Origin: Phragmites australis
Lineage: Eukaryota; Streptophyta; Magnoliopsida; Poales; Poaceae
Assembly: GCF_958298935.1 (NCBI RefSeq)
Contig: NC_084935.1
Coordinates: 8,566,001-8,630,000 of the forward strand
DNA length: 64,000 nucleotides
Direction of reading: 5' to 3'
Part shown: one piece after another, positions 10,278 to 21,089 of the stretch
How positions within the stretch are numbered: the first letter of the stretch is position 1
How the letters are laid out: each line of letters opens with the position of its first letter
Translations under genes and position numbers: made by a program
Notes under the pieces: generated by a model
The model's input: the letters and a program-made list of their open reading frames with translations, nothing else
Database searches by the model: none
Told to the model about the DNA's origin: nothing

Positions 10278-11654
10278 CGGCATTGGCGTTCCCATGTGGC
10301 GGGAAATAGAAGATCCATGGACTTCCGCTAAAGCCTGATTACGCTAGGGTGTCAGTGAACATGGTATATAGGAATTGCACGTTCCTCCCACTTCCTATTC
10401 CCCTAGACGACAACATCAGGACACTTGGGGAGGCCGTCCACTCCTTCATCCAATGGTCGAAGAAGTTTATAACACTAGTTGCCCCTACACCGTCCCCGCA
10501 GCCTCTATCTCCAGTACGCGACGGCAGCGACTTCTCTTCTCATCGTACTCCGCTGAAGGTCAAATCTCCTTCTATACTACATGAGCAACAACAATTGTCT
10601 AGCAAAACTGGCTAATAGTCCACCAAAATGGCACCTCTCGGAAAGCGCAAAGCCAACAAACAGAAGGATAAGGGCAAGCAGGTAGAAGAAAAATCTCTAT
10701 CAAACATCTACGTGGCAGGCCAACCATTACTAAGCAAGAAAGCATTGGAGCAATTGGGCTGGGCAAGTATGATTCTGCATGACCTATACATGAAGCGATT
10801 CCATGAGGAGAAACAACTTTCTCCTTGTTTCAGCGCCAAGTACAAGCGGCAACATTTTCTAAAACCAGTTGGATCCTTCCTCGTGACCTTCGAGGATTTA
10901 TTCCTCCTCTACTGTCTTGATAAGCTGGACGTCGGTCTAGTGAGATGATGGACACTTTAAGTGTTATTAATCACAGTCTATGCTTAATGAACCACCTAAC
11001 TCATTGATACGTTCATTCATCTATATTACTCTTATGTGTAGACTTATGATTCAAGAAGCCAGGAGAGAGAATCCGAGAATTGGATTCCTCAACCCACAGG
11101 TCGTATGTGGGTCAACGATCACTTGGTCTCCGGGAGAGGTCAAAAAATACATCGCGATGGACATAGTCTTTCTATGTGGATCAACAGACCTTATTATTCT
11201 ACCGTACAACTACCGAGACCATTGGATGCTAGTTAGTTTGTATCTATACACATAATCAACACTGCATATATGTCGACTCGATGTACTACGACCCAGATAG
11301 GTATTCAGATTTGACATATTTGTTGACAAGGGTGTTCACGAAGTATATTTTGATGGGCGGATTGTACAGAGAGATAAACCCTCAGCGACCCACCAACATA
11401 AGTTCTCGGTAATAATTTCTCCGTCGTACATCAATTTATCGTTATAATAAGCATTCCATAGAACTAAATGTACCGTGCACAAATTTCTACAGTTTCATAG
11501 GCTGCCGCAGGGCACTAATCTCTGTGGGTTCTATGTTGCACAGTGTTGGGGGTCTTTATTAAGGACCCCCGACGACCCCTTGGCTTAACCAGCCCGGCCT
11601 CCCAAAGGCTCGGCCTCTCAATGCCTCCTCCTCCTGATGCCTCGGCCTTCCGGA

Positions 11655-11891
11655 GTCCTGCCTCCCGAAGGCTCAGCCTCCCAAAGGCTCGGTCTCCCAA
11701 AGCCTCGGCCTCCCGAAGCCCCAGCCTTCCGAGGTCCTGCCTCCCGAAGGCTCAGCCTCCTAAAGGCTCGATCTCCCGAGGCCTCGGCCTCCTGAAACCC
11801 CAGCCTTTTGGAATCCTGCCTCCTGGAGGCTCAGCCTCCCAAAGGCTCGGTCTCCTGAAGCCTCGGCCTTCCGCTGCTTGGGCCGGCTTCC
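11655..11891 (+). repeat. 79-bp tandem repeat, about three copies, in the solo LTR
   Basis: The phrase TCCTGCCTCC recurs at 11656, 11735 and 11814, giving a 79-bp period. Each unit is built of shorter diverged blocks of the type CCTCCCGAAGGCTC. It lies in the U3-like part upstream of the TATA box, the usual place for retrotransposon enhancer repeats (inference). Confidence 0.75.
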
Positions 11892-12200
11892 CGGAGGCTA
11901 CTGGGTGAGTCATCAGGCCTCAGGAAAGATCTGCCAAAAAGGAAGCGCCAGTCGTACTTTGCCTGCGCGGAGGTGACCGACATTAAATACCTAAGCTAGC
12001 AGATGCCGCTCTGACACCCCGGCATGATAGAGGCTATCCTGACACCCCTTCAGGGGGTAGGCACCATGATATTTACCACGGTGGATATTTATCTCCCTGA
12101 TAGGGTAGAAGGTAATTATCCGGGATAAAGCCTAGTAATTCGGTCAAATCTCGGATATTTGTACATTATAATAACTTGTACGCCAAACTACGCACGATCC

Positions 12201-12210
12201 TATAAATAGG
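12201..12210 (+). promoter_or_regulatory. TATA box of the solo LTR
   Basis: TATAAATAGG lies about 235 bp before the LTR end, the expected position for the U3/R promoter. An isolated LTR promoter on the + strand could still drive transcription to the right. Confidence 0.6.
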
Positions 12211-13315
12211 AGGCCATGGTCCTCTAGGCAAAGGACGGGCAAGACAGCAAAAAAGATACAAAGGTGAAAACATACCAAATCACGTTGTGATATTCCTCCC
12301 ACAGTGATCCATTTTTTTTACCATCAATACATTCGTGGTGTTCTTTCCTCTTAAATTTCATCTCCAAGCTTAAGTCTCCTCCTTAGAAGAAACTCTCGCC
12401 GTACTTTCTAGGACAAGACGAACTCTTGCACCAACACACAATATATGCTGCAAATCCACCGGTTAGTGTAATTATAGTATATCAAAATGCATTTTTCATC
12501 GTTGTGCCTAACTATTTTAATTTTTATCTACAGATATATAAAGTTCCTACAAATAATCTCATGAAGAACAGTCTCATATATATTCAAAAACTGCTCGTCC
12601 ATTTCATACTTGCGGATATCGTAAAGGAGATTGGCAAATTTTATGAGCGACAACTTTAGAAGCTATGGTTTGTAATCTCAACAGAATATATTGAAAATGA
12701 TTGCATCTTGTAGTCTATCGATGTATTATACCTTTATGACTAAAGATATAGAAAATAAAGCAAATAAACTCATTACTTTCTTTTAATTTAGTGTGCTAAA
12801 GCTAATTTGTTGGTTTATTGTCAGGTATGGGGTTGACTCAAGAATGAAGAATGAATGCTTTGCAATGTTGTGAGGATTTCTGATATTGATATTTTACTTC
12901 TGTTTATGTGTATGACTTTGAGATATTGGATAAAGATGTTCGATTGATATGTGTATGTCGTTCGATCTGTTGTTGTTTGAATGTAAATAATCCATGAATG
13001 ATTTATTATTGATATGTCAGTTTATATTTAGTAATATATGAATACAGTACTGTATAAATACACAGTAATAGATGGTTCTACACCTACAATAGTATATACA
13101 AATGAACGGTATAGACGGCTCGAAACTGGAGCCGTCTGTACTAAATCGTGATAATCTATAATACAGACAGCTTTAGTCACGAGTCATCTGTATAAATTTT
13201 TGTACAAACGATTTAAAACATGTTTATACAAATCTGATTTATAAATATTTTTTTCACAAACAATTAAAAAACGTCTCGCACAGATATTTCGATACAAATA
13301 AATTCTGTAGTAGTA

Positions 13316-16213
13316 GGACCTGATGCCCCGAGACCCATGGCAAAGGGAGGTGAGGTGCAGTAGCGCGAGGCGCAGCCGCGTCCAACTCGTGCAGTCGTAC
13401 CCCGCAACCGACGGCAACAGGAAGAGGACGGGCTGGTTCAAGGCGGCAAGGCAGGTGGCGGCAGGCTGCAGGCGCCAGGCGGCGTGCCCGTCCACGGTGC
13501 AACTCGTGCCGTGTATCCGACGCAGCAGCTTAGTCGTTAGGAGAGACTAAGTACTTATTTCTTAGCACAGATGTGTAAGTAGACACGCATGTGTAATCGA
13601 TATATATATATATATATATGCATATAATTATGTTTAACTTATAGAGAACATACACTTTTAAGTATCCGCTTGTTCTATTATCTAGAAAAAATTAAGTATC
13701 TACAGAGAAGATAAATCTTTTGTGTACTTGATGTTGTGCTCCATTAAGCACCTTTATACAGCATCTTGCATTGCGTATATGCAAATCACCCCAAATCCGC
13801 CTATCAATATCTTTATTGTAGTGGGAATACATACAAAATCAAGACATATTAGTGGCACATATGCAAATCACGCCAAATCCTCTTATCAATATCTTCATGA
13901 GGTTCGATCCCAAACATGAAAAACCATATCAACAGGTTAGAACACAGTACAACTCTCTTATTTTTAAGGAAAAACACAAAGTGCAACTTGAAGAAACAAC
14001 AGAGCACTCCGAATGAATGTTACAACGCAAGAATTTTATAGAATTTTGCCAGAAACAACTCAATTTCTGTAGTATTCAGAAGAAATTATCGCGTTTCAAT
14101 GCGACCCCAAAGGAGAAAAGAGTGAAAATCTTGATATCGATGTGACCGTACGACACCAACAAGCCAGTAGCTAAAGTAGGACTTGTCATTTCAGGGTTTT
14201 TTTTTTTCTGCTGCAAGTCATGGATGAAAGTTCAGTATGCGATATGTATCATGAAAATTCAAACAGGATTAGTCTTCGTGGTCAGGAATGACCATTTCTT
14301 GATAACTCGGTCTATCTGTATTGAGGGGAACAACCACATTCTTAAATTTAAAATAGAAATTTAAAAGAGTACCGGTCAAATTTTCCGATGTCATGCACGC
14401 AAGTGCAGCGACTAGGAGGCCGTCCGGCCTGTCAAATTTTCTAAAGGAATTGAAAGCGGCTGTTTTGCCCGAGTGATACGGACTTTTTTTTTAAACCTCG
14501 GTACAATATATAGACACAAGTATACACTCATACCATCATATGCACATACTCACATATCGTTTACTGAAGATAAGAGATACAAAGTTTAGAGATTAACGAA
14601 GTCTCCACAAACGACTCGATGCTGACGGGTATATCACCTCTATCACTAAAAGAAAATTCTGACTTGGTAAGATATACAAGAAGCAAATCTGTGATTTAAT
14701 TGCTTGTGAATGGAGGTAAAACCACATTCACTAACCACACAAACCAAGGCTTTGTTCTCCAAGTGATTCGGACTATGTAGTCTGTGCAAGGAAAGATGGT
14801 TACGTTTTTAACTTTTAAAACAACTAGAACGGATTGCACAGTTATTTCATATAATTCCATAGCTAACCAAGATTGTTAATCGCTGTTCTTATGGCTTCCC
14901 ATGGAGTCCCAGAAGAGCTATAGCACCGCCATAGCTATTTATTTTGGATTTTCAGGGTTGCCACGTTATGGTCCAAAAAATCTATAATACATATAGCTAG
15001 CTATTTAGAACCATGTGGCTAACAGACCAATTGATCTTTGTAGACGTTTCGGAATGCCTTAGGAAGTCTGGAAAAAAAACTGCTTCAATAACTTCTTCAG
15101 TTACTTTCAGGATGCTAGGAATAGTAGCACGTCCTTTGATGTGTTATCCATAAATGCTTCAAAAGCTGCCTTCAGATTGCTTGAAGATAAGGTTGCCTTC
15201 AGATTGCTTCAATTTGTGACGTATTTCAAAATCACCTACTTATGTAACACACCCAAAATTGCTTCTATGTCAATAAAATTTCAATAAGTTCTTGCTAATA
15301 ATATTATCGAGCACTCCCAGGCAGAGAATTTGGAACCAAGAGTCCAACATCATATCTACAATTCCACTAGTACAACAAGCAACTGAGAATATACAGTTCA
15401 TCAATTTCAAGTTTTACAACCAACCACAAACATGTGAATAATCTTCACGACATTTTCACACCACAAACTCCATTGGCTTCTTGCCATTGTTGAACATTCC
15501 CATCGTGATTTTTACAACTGGCAAATCAACCCAGTACTAATAACCATACACGTGTCACACATATGTGCAATCAATAATATTATAATAGGAGCAAAAGAAT
15601 TTTAAGTGCGTTTAAAAAATTATCAAAGACTGCACACGCAATACACGTTTCCTGATAGATCTCATGCAAAATATAACATTTTATTGATTAAAAAATAAAT
15701 TTTATCCAAATCAAAGAAAAAATTTATACTTAGAATTTTCCAGTCCACATGTTCTTTGATATGCAAAGAGTTACATATCTACATGATGCTCGGGCATTTT
15801 CTGGCCCAAACATTCCTTGTTTGAGTTGTTTTATCTTGGATCCGACAGCTCATGTGCTTTCTTCCGCCTCGATTTTTCCTTTTTTGCTTCTGTCCAACGC
15901 TCCTCCACCACTGTTGCCTGAAATCCTTAATGTCTCTGATTCAGGACAATAAAAGATGAAAAAAACCTGAAAATTCTCTCAGAACAGACACTCTACAGGT
16001 ACACACTAATCAGAACAATATACTCATACATTCATATATTAGCAAAGGGTCATAAAAATTGTAATAATCACTTTTTTCTGTTGCCAATCTACTGTAATCA
16101 TTAGAGATACATGATCTTTCTATCCTGGTTAAAGTAGATGGCATAAGTACTAGCAAATCATTACCCTTTAGACACCTTTAGCAACATGATGACAACAACT
16201 TTAATTATGACAT
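13316..16213. other. Intergenic between two transposons, no gene recognised
   Basis: 13316-13550 is a short GC-rich block with no recognised domain, perhaps a host fragment next to the CACTA insertion. A (TA)n microsatellite sits at about 13601-13618. Two diverged copies of GCAAATCAC.CCAAATCC lie at about 13780 and 13862. Around 14870-15010 there is hAT-MITE-like sequence (CTATAGCTAGCTATTTAGAACC) resembling the element at 46.4-46.9 kb. The rest is AT-rich with only random-looking ORFs. Confidence 0.4.
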
Positions 16214-18478
16214 TGTCGGACCCTCCTTTGGGTTACCTTACATAACTCATACCAATACCTGGATTAGTAGCTGGTACGCATGCTTTTCCAACAGAAGTGG
16301 ACATCACTGGCATACGTCAATTGAAGTATGGCATTAGGGTAGATCACATAGTTCATTACAACAAGGCCCGTAGGCTTAAATAAACAGTCTTACAACATAA
16401 CAGGATTAACGCAAAAGCGACACAAGCCCTATAGGCAACTTAAGTGCGAACAAAACCTAACTCTTTTACTCTTCATCTTCATCTTCATCTTTAACGAAGT
16501 CAATGTATGGGTCTTCATCTGAATCAAAATGTAGCAAGAGTGAGTACATAAGGTACTCAACAAGTTCTACCTCAAGGGGAAAAAAATAGATGCATAAGGG
16601 TTGAACAAGGGTAAAGCTATAGAGTCTTTAGGTTTTACGAAAAAACCAAATTTGATGTAGGGGTTTAGTTTTCAAAGCTTTTTTTCAAAACAGTTGAGAA
16701 AAACAAGGTTGAGTTTAAGATTATGAGGCTATTGGCCCTGTGGGAGATGCAATCCATCCCACCAGCTTCCAAGTTTTATAGTTGGTAGATACCGCATTCC
16801 TGCCAAGTCAAGGCTCAAAGCATGTATTTCCAAAATACGGGCACACTGCCCACTCACACATCAAGGGATACTCACACCACAGAGCTAGTCAATAAGAGAC
16901 CACACCATAGCATTGTCCATGACCATAGACACGACTATTCAAATAAATTAAACACTCTGCAAACGTGTACAACTTTACCCACATGATATGTCCGACCTCC
17001 AACTGCGATCAGCAATGGAGCGGCATAATGAGGCTACTCACCAATTGAACCAGGGGCTTTTTTCTTTCAAGTCAGCCACTCAGGTCTAGGGCCTCTCAGG
17101 GCTCATCTGGAATGTAACAGCCTCCAGCTGGACCTCGAGCCTCCCAATGGATGACTCGAGTCTTCTCCTGACTCCCGTTGCAATGCCTGCCTTCAGTTAG
17201 TCCTTCGCAAAAGCTAAAAGGTGAGTTGCCAACTTAAGCATGCATATTACTATAGATTGAAACAACGGCTCTATTGGTTGTGTTTGAAACTCTGGGTCAA
17301 CGGTGTAGGACTTACCTTTATTGAAGTTCTCATCCACTTCTTCTTCAAACTCTGGGTCCTCCGGATCCTTCTTGAATGTTCCCTCCTCTAACATATGCAA
17401 CGAATGACAATAAGCACTCACTCAAACAATCAAGCAATTAAATTATTAAAAAAATGAAATTACAAAAATTATGATATTAACATGGTTGGGTGAATCTCGG
17501 ATTTAGATGAACATTGGTGGAAGAATCATAAAAAACGGAGTTAGAATGGAGGAGAAACGGGCTTCGATAGATTTGTCAGAAGGTTAATTCAGGAAAAAGA
17601 AAGGGGGAGAATGTTCCTAGAATCCTCTTCGAAAATGGAATTTTGGATAAATATTTTGGAAATAGTATTGTGTTATGGACTGGGTCTATCGAATAGTGTA
17701 TCTAGGGTTTACTGTGCACAGTCTACGATGGACTAGGTCCACGAAACAATGGCGGTTCGGGCCAGGTTTGAGCTCGGCTCGGCTCGACTTAGTTGGTTGG
17801 CTTAGGTTTTGGTGGGGCTAGCTCAGCTCAGTTGAAAGGCAGCTTGGACAGGTGGCTCGAGTAAAGGGTGGGGCACACAAGTCAGGCGGGGGAGAGGAGA
17901 TAAGGGTAGGCAACATCCAGCTTTTGGCCTGGGTGGATTAGGCAAAAGAGAGAATAGAGGGAGAGAGAGAGAAGGTGGGCGGTGGCGGCGGAGGGCTCCG
18001 GCGACCAGTGGAAGGAGGAGGTTGTGATCGGATCCGGCTAAGGTGGCAATGGATCTGGGCTGGCAATGGCAACGACGAGGGTGGCTGGCGACGACGACAA
18101 AGGAGGCGACCGGTGACGGCGTGACTAAGGTATGTGAGTAGGGTTATGGTTCTTAGGGGGCTTCAGGCTCGGCCTCCTTTTATAGGCGTCTAGGAAGGAG
18201 AGAAGTGGCGGCTAGGGCTTGGGCGCAGCATGGCGCTGCAGTGGCCCTACCGCGAATCATAGGACGTGTGTGCTGCACATGATGGAACAAGATTACCGAG
18301 TGGTTGGTGATGACGGCGACGTAGGTGTGGCTATAGTGGCACGGAGGATGGCATTGACGTGAGCCACGGCGAGGATAGGGTGACATGCGGCACAATGCAA
18401 TGGTACATGATGGAGTATGGAGGTGATAGAGAGATGATTTTTTTTTTTGTTTTGGTCGAGGAAAAGCTGGGTGTGACA
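16214..18478 (-). repeat. 3' LTR of minus-strand Ty3/gypsy chromovirus
   Basis: Read on the minus strand it starts TGTCACACCC (ending at 18478) and finishes GGGTCCGACA (at 16214), 2265 bp. Immediately upstream on that strand is a purine-rich tract GGGGTAGGTTTG (18479-18490), the polypurine tract that primes plus-strand synthesis. A TATA box (18176-18185) precedes a pyrimidine-rich, GC-rich leader. The flank beyond its end is GACAT (16209-16213); the matching copy at the other end of the element is lost. Confidence 0.75.
18176..18185 (-). promoter_or_regulatory. TATA box of the minus-strand gypsy LTR
   Basis: Minus strand CTATAAAAGG, about 300 bp inside the LTR from its 5' end, followed by a GC-rich leader. 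Typical of the U3/R boundary in large chromovirus LTRs. Confidence 0.55.
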
Positions 18479-18485
18479 AACCTAC

Positions 18486-20276
18486 CCCAATTAGGAAAAT
18501 CTCATCCTTGAGATTTGGTAGTCTTCCTCGAAGAGGTAAGGGAACTACTTCTTGATTTCATCTTCACGCTCCCAGGTAGCTTCGGCTTCGGTGTGGTTGC
18601 ACCACTGCACCTAATAGAACCTGACCATCGATCTCCTGGTCTACCATTTTGCTAGGTCCAATATTTTTATTGGCCTCTCTTGGTACCGAAGATTGGGTTG
18701 ATAGTCCACCACTTCTATCGTTACTTGTTCCTCAGGAACCCTTAAACACTTTTTCAATTGCAAGACATGGAAGACATTGTGAATGTCTGACATTTCTTTA
18801 GAGAAGTTTGAGATGGTATGCCATTGAACCTATTCAGTTCAGTATCTTGTAGGGTCCAATGTACCGAGGTGCTAATTTACCTCCAATTTGAATTATCTGT
18901 CTGCCTCTTATCGGTGACACCTTCAGGTATGCATGATCTCCCACTCAAAACTCGAGATTCCTTCTTCGAGTGTCGGCATCGCTCTTTTAACTGCTTTGAA
19001 CTGCCTTTAGATTTTCTCTTACTCTAGTTACATGCTCTTTGGCTTCCTTTATTATGGTTGGTCGATAGAGAGAGTGTTCTCCAACTTCTGACCAAATACG
19101 AGGGGTTCTATATTTCCTCCCATATTATGCCTTGAAGGGTGATATCTTCAGACTAGTCTGATAACTGTTGTTATAGGAAAACTCTGCATAGGCTAAACTT
19201 TTCTTCTAATGTTTTCCATATGTGAGCACACATTCTCTTATTGTATCATTCAGGATTGGGTTTACTCTTTCTATCTAACCATCGGTATGTGGGTGATAGG
19301 CGGAGCTATAGTCAAGCTTGGTTCCCAAGGTGGCATGTAGGCTTTTTCATAATCTTGCGGTGAACTGAGGATTGTACTTTGACATCATGTAGTTTGAGTA
19401 TGTTATCGGCATAAAGTTGTGCCAGCTTATCCCCCCTATAGGTTGTTTTCACTTGTATGAAATGTGCTACCTTGGTTAGACAATCCACAATAACCAATAT
19501 GGAGTCATGTCCTCTTTGAGTTTGGGGTAATCCAACAATAAAGTCCATCCATGTTTCGTCCCATTTCGATACTCTAATAGGGAGTGGTTGTAGCAGTCCT
19601 ACTGGCCTATGATGTTTTGCCTTAACTCTCTGATATATGTCACAGCATGCGATGAATTAAGCAATATCCTTCTTTATTCTAGACCACCAATATTTCTCTT
19701 TTAGGTCTAGAAACATTTTTGTAGATCCTAAGTGGATGGAATAGGCAGAATTGTGAGCTTCATCCATGATAAGTTTCTGAAGCTCTTCCTTCTCAGGGAC
19801 ACATATTCTATCCTTGTGCCATGAAGTTCCTTTATCATCCACTCGGAATCCAGGTGCTTTATATTCCCTAGTTTGTGTCTTGATTTTTTGTAGTTCTTCA
19901 TCCTTTCTAGGGCTTCCCAGATCTGGTATTCTAAGGTTGGCTGGACACTTAAGGTATGGATACAACCTTCATTAACGAACTAGAGGTTCAGTCATTGAAT
20001 TTCCTTATGTAGTTCTGGACTTTGTTTCTGGATTATAAGGTTGTAGCAATGAGCTTTCCTACTAAGGGCATCTGCTACGACATTGGCCTTGCCAAGGTGA
20101 TATTGGATACCTATATTATAGTTCTTTATAAGTTCCAACCATCTTCTCTGTCTTAGATTCAAATCCAGTTGCATGAAGATTTACTTCAGGCTCTTGTGGT
20201 TGGTAAATATCTCGCACTTGTTTCCTATTAGGTAGTGCCTCCAAATCCAAAGTTTAAGTGCATGTACTAATGCTGC
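18486..20276 (-). pseudogene. Ty3/gypsy pol, 3' part: RNase H end, integrase, chromodomain
   Basis: Reading leftwards: RNase H C-terminus (HYLIGNKCEIFTNHKSLK at about 20200; [16 protein letters not shown] and ADALSRKAH at 19992-20174), the integrase zinc-binding region (MDEAHNSAYSIHLGSTKMF, 19657-19965), the catalytic core start (MDFIVGLPQTQ, 19312-19548), then a chromodomain remnant near 18520-18650 (VQWCNHTEAEATWERED). The chromodomain places it among plant chromoviruses. Many stops and frameshifts make it inactive. It is the continuation of 33796-35313, separated by the CACTA insertion. Confidence 0.85.
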
Positions 20277-20289
20277 CAACATTACTAGA

Positions 20290-20690
20290 GAATTCATTTG
20301 TACAGACGGTTCATAACACCCGTGCAGGACACCTTTTTGAACCGTCTGTGAAAAAGAGTCTATACAAATCAAATTTATACATATGGGTTTTGAACTATAT
20401 ACAAAGATTTGTACAGATAGCTCATGACTAGAGCCATCTGTACTATAGATTATCACAAACGGCTCCAAGTTTTGAGCCATCTGCGATATAGGAGTAGTAC
20501 AGACAGCTCCAATGACGAGCCATCTGTACTAGAGATTATCACATACGGCTCTAAGTTTCGAGTTGTTTGTGAACATGGTTCAGTACAGACAGCTCCAGAT
20601 TCGAGTCGTCTGTATTGTGCATTTGTATAGACTGTTGTAGGCATAGAACCGTCTGTACTATGCATTTATACAGTACTGCATTCATATATT
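20290..20690. repeat. CACTA left subterminal repeat array
   Basis: About a dozen direct and inverted copies of motifs like ACAGACGGTTC and GAGCCATCTG/GAGCCGTCTG, spaced tens of bases apart. These are the presumed binding sites of the transposition complex at this end. Confidence 0.75.
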
Positions 20691-21089
20691 ACTGAATAAC
20701 TGACATATCAATAACAAACCATTCACGGATCATTTGCATTCAAACAACAACAAATCGAACGACATACACATATCATACACACCTCAATCGTACATCTTCA
20801 TTCAATGTCACAAAGTCATACACATAAATAGAAGTAAAATATCAATATTACAAATCCTCACAACATTGCAAAGCATTCTTCATTCTTCATTTTTGAGTCA
20901 ACCCTGTGACTGACAATAAACCAACAAATTAGCTTTACACACTAAATTAAAAGGAAGTAATGAGTTCATTTGCTTCATTTTCTATATCATTAGCTATAAA
21001 GGTATAATACATAAATAGACTGCAAGATGCAAATATTTTTAGTATATTAAAATGACTAGCTTCTGTTGACATTACAAACCATAGCTCTT

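Larger units (their letters stand above)
11544..12436 (+). mobile_element. Solo LTR, 893 bp
   Basis: Begins TGTTGGGGGTC and ends CACCAACA, so the ends are the inverted TGTTGG/CCAACA of an LTR. It is flanked by CACAG (11539-11543) and CACAA (12437-12441), a 5-bp target duplication with one change. Comparison with the homologous uninterrupted protease at about 21300-21360 (minus strand) gives the empty site. No internal retrotransposon sequence is present, so it is a recombined solo LTR. It contains a tandem repeat and a TATA box. Confidence 0.9.
10279..12660 (+). pseudogene. CACTA-associated Ulp1/C48-type cysteine protease-like protein, interrupted
   Basis: Segments in order: a conserved N-terminal region (YARVSVNMVYRNC, TLGEAVHSFIQW), a lysine-rich linker, ILHDLYMKRFHEEK, then a C48 peptidase core. 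The core has a catalytic-type His in YRDHWML (about 11210), an Asp in CIYVDSM (about 11270) and Gln-Cys in LPQGTNLCGFY (Cys codon 11523-11525). A frameshift lies near 11245. Straight after GFYVAQ a solo LTR of 893 bp interrupts it, and the C-terminal exon resumes after 12436 (PTNNLMKN..IYIQKLLVHFILADIV, to 12660). Such proteases accompany TNP2 in grass CACTA elements; their role in transposition is not established. The copy is clearly non-functional. Confidence 0.75.
10278..13315 (+). mobile_element. CACTA element, truncated left, intact-like right end
   Basis: The right end at 13315 reads TTCTGTAGTAGTA, the CACTACTACAGAA terminus in reverse with its last base changed, preceded from about 13060 by inverted repeats of the type GACGGCTCGAAACTGGAGCCGTCTGT. 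The coding part is the same family as the element at 20280-33792. The left half, including any transposase, is absent: sequence passes at 10277/10278 directly from gypsy to CACTA. An 893-bp solo LTR (11544-12436) is inserted in it. Confidence 0.75.
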
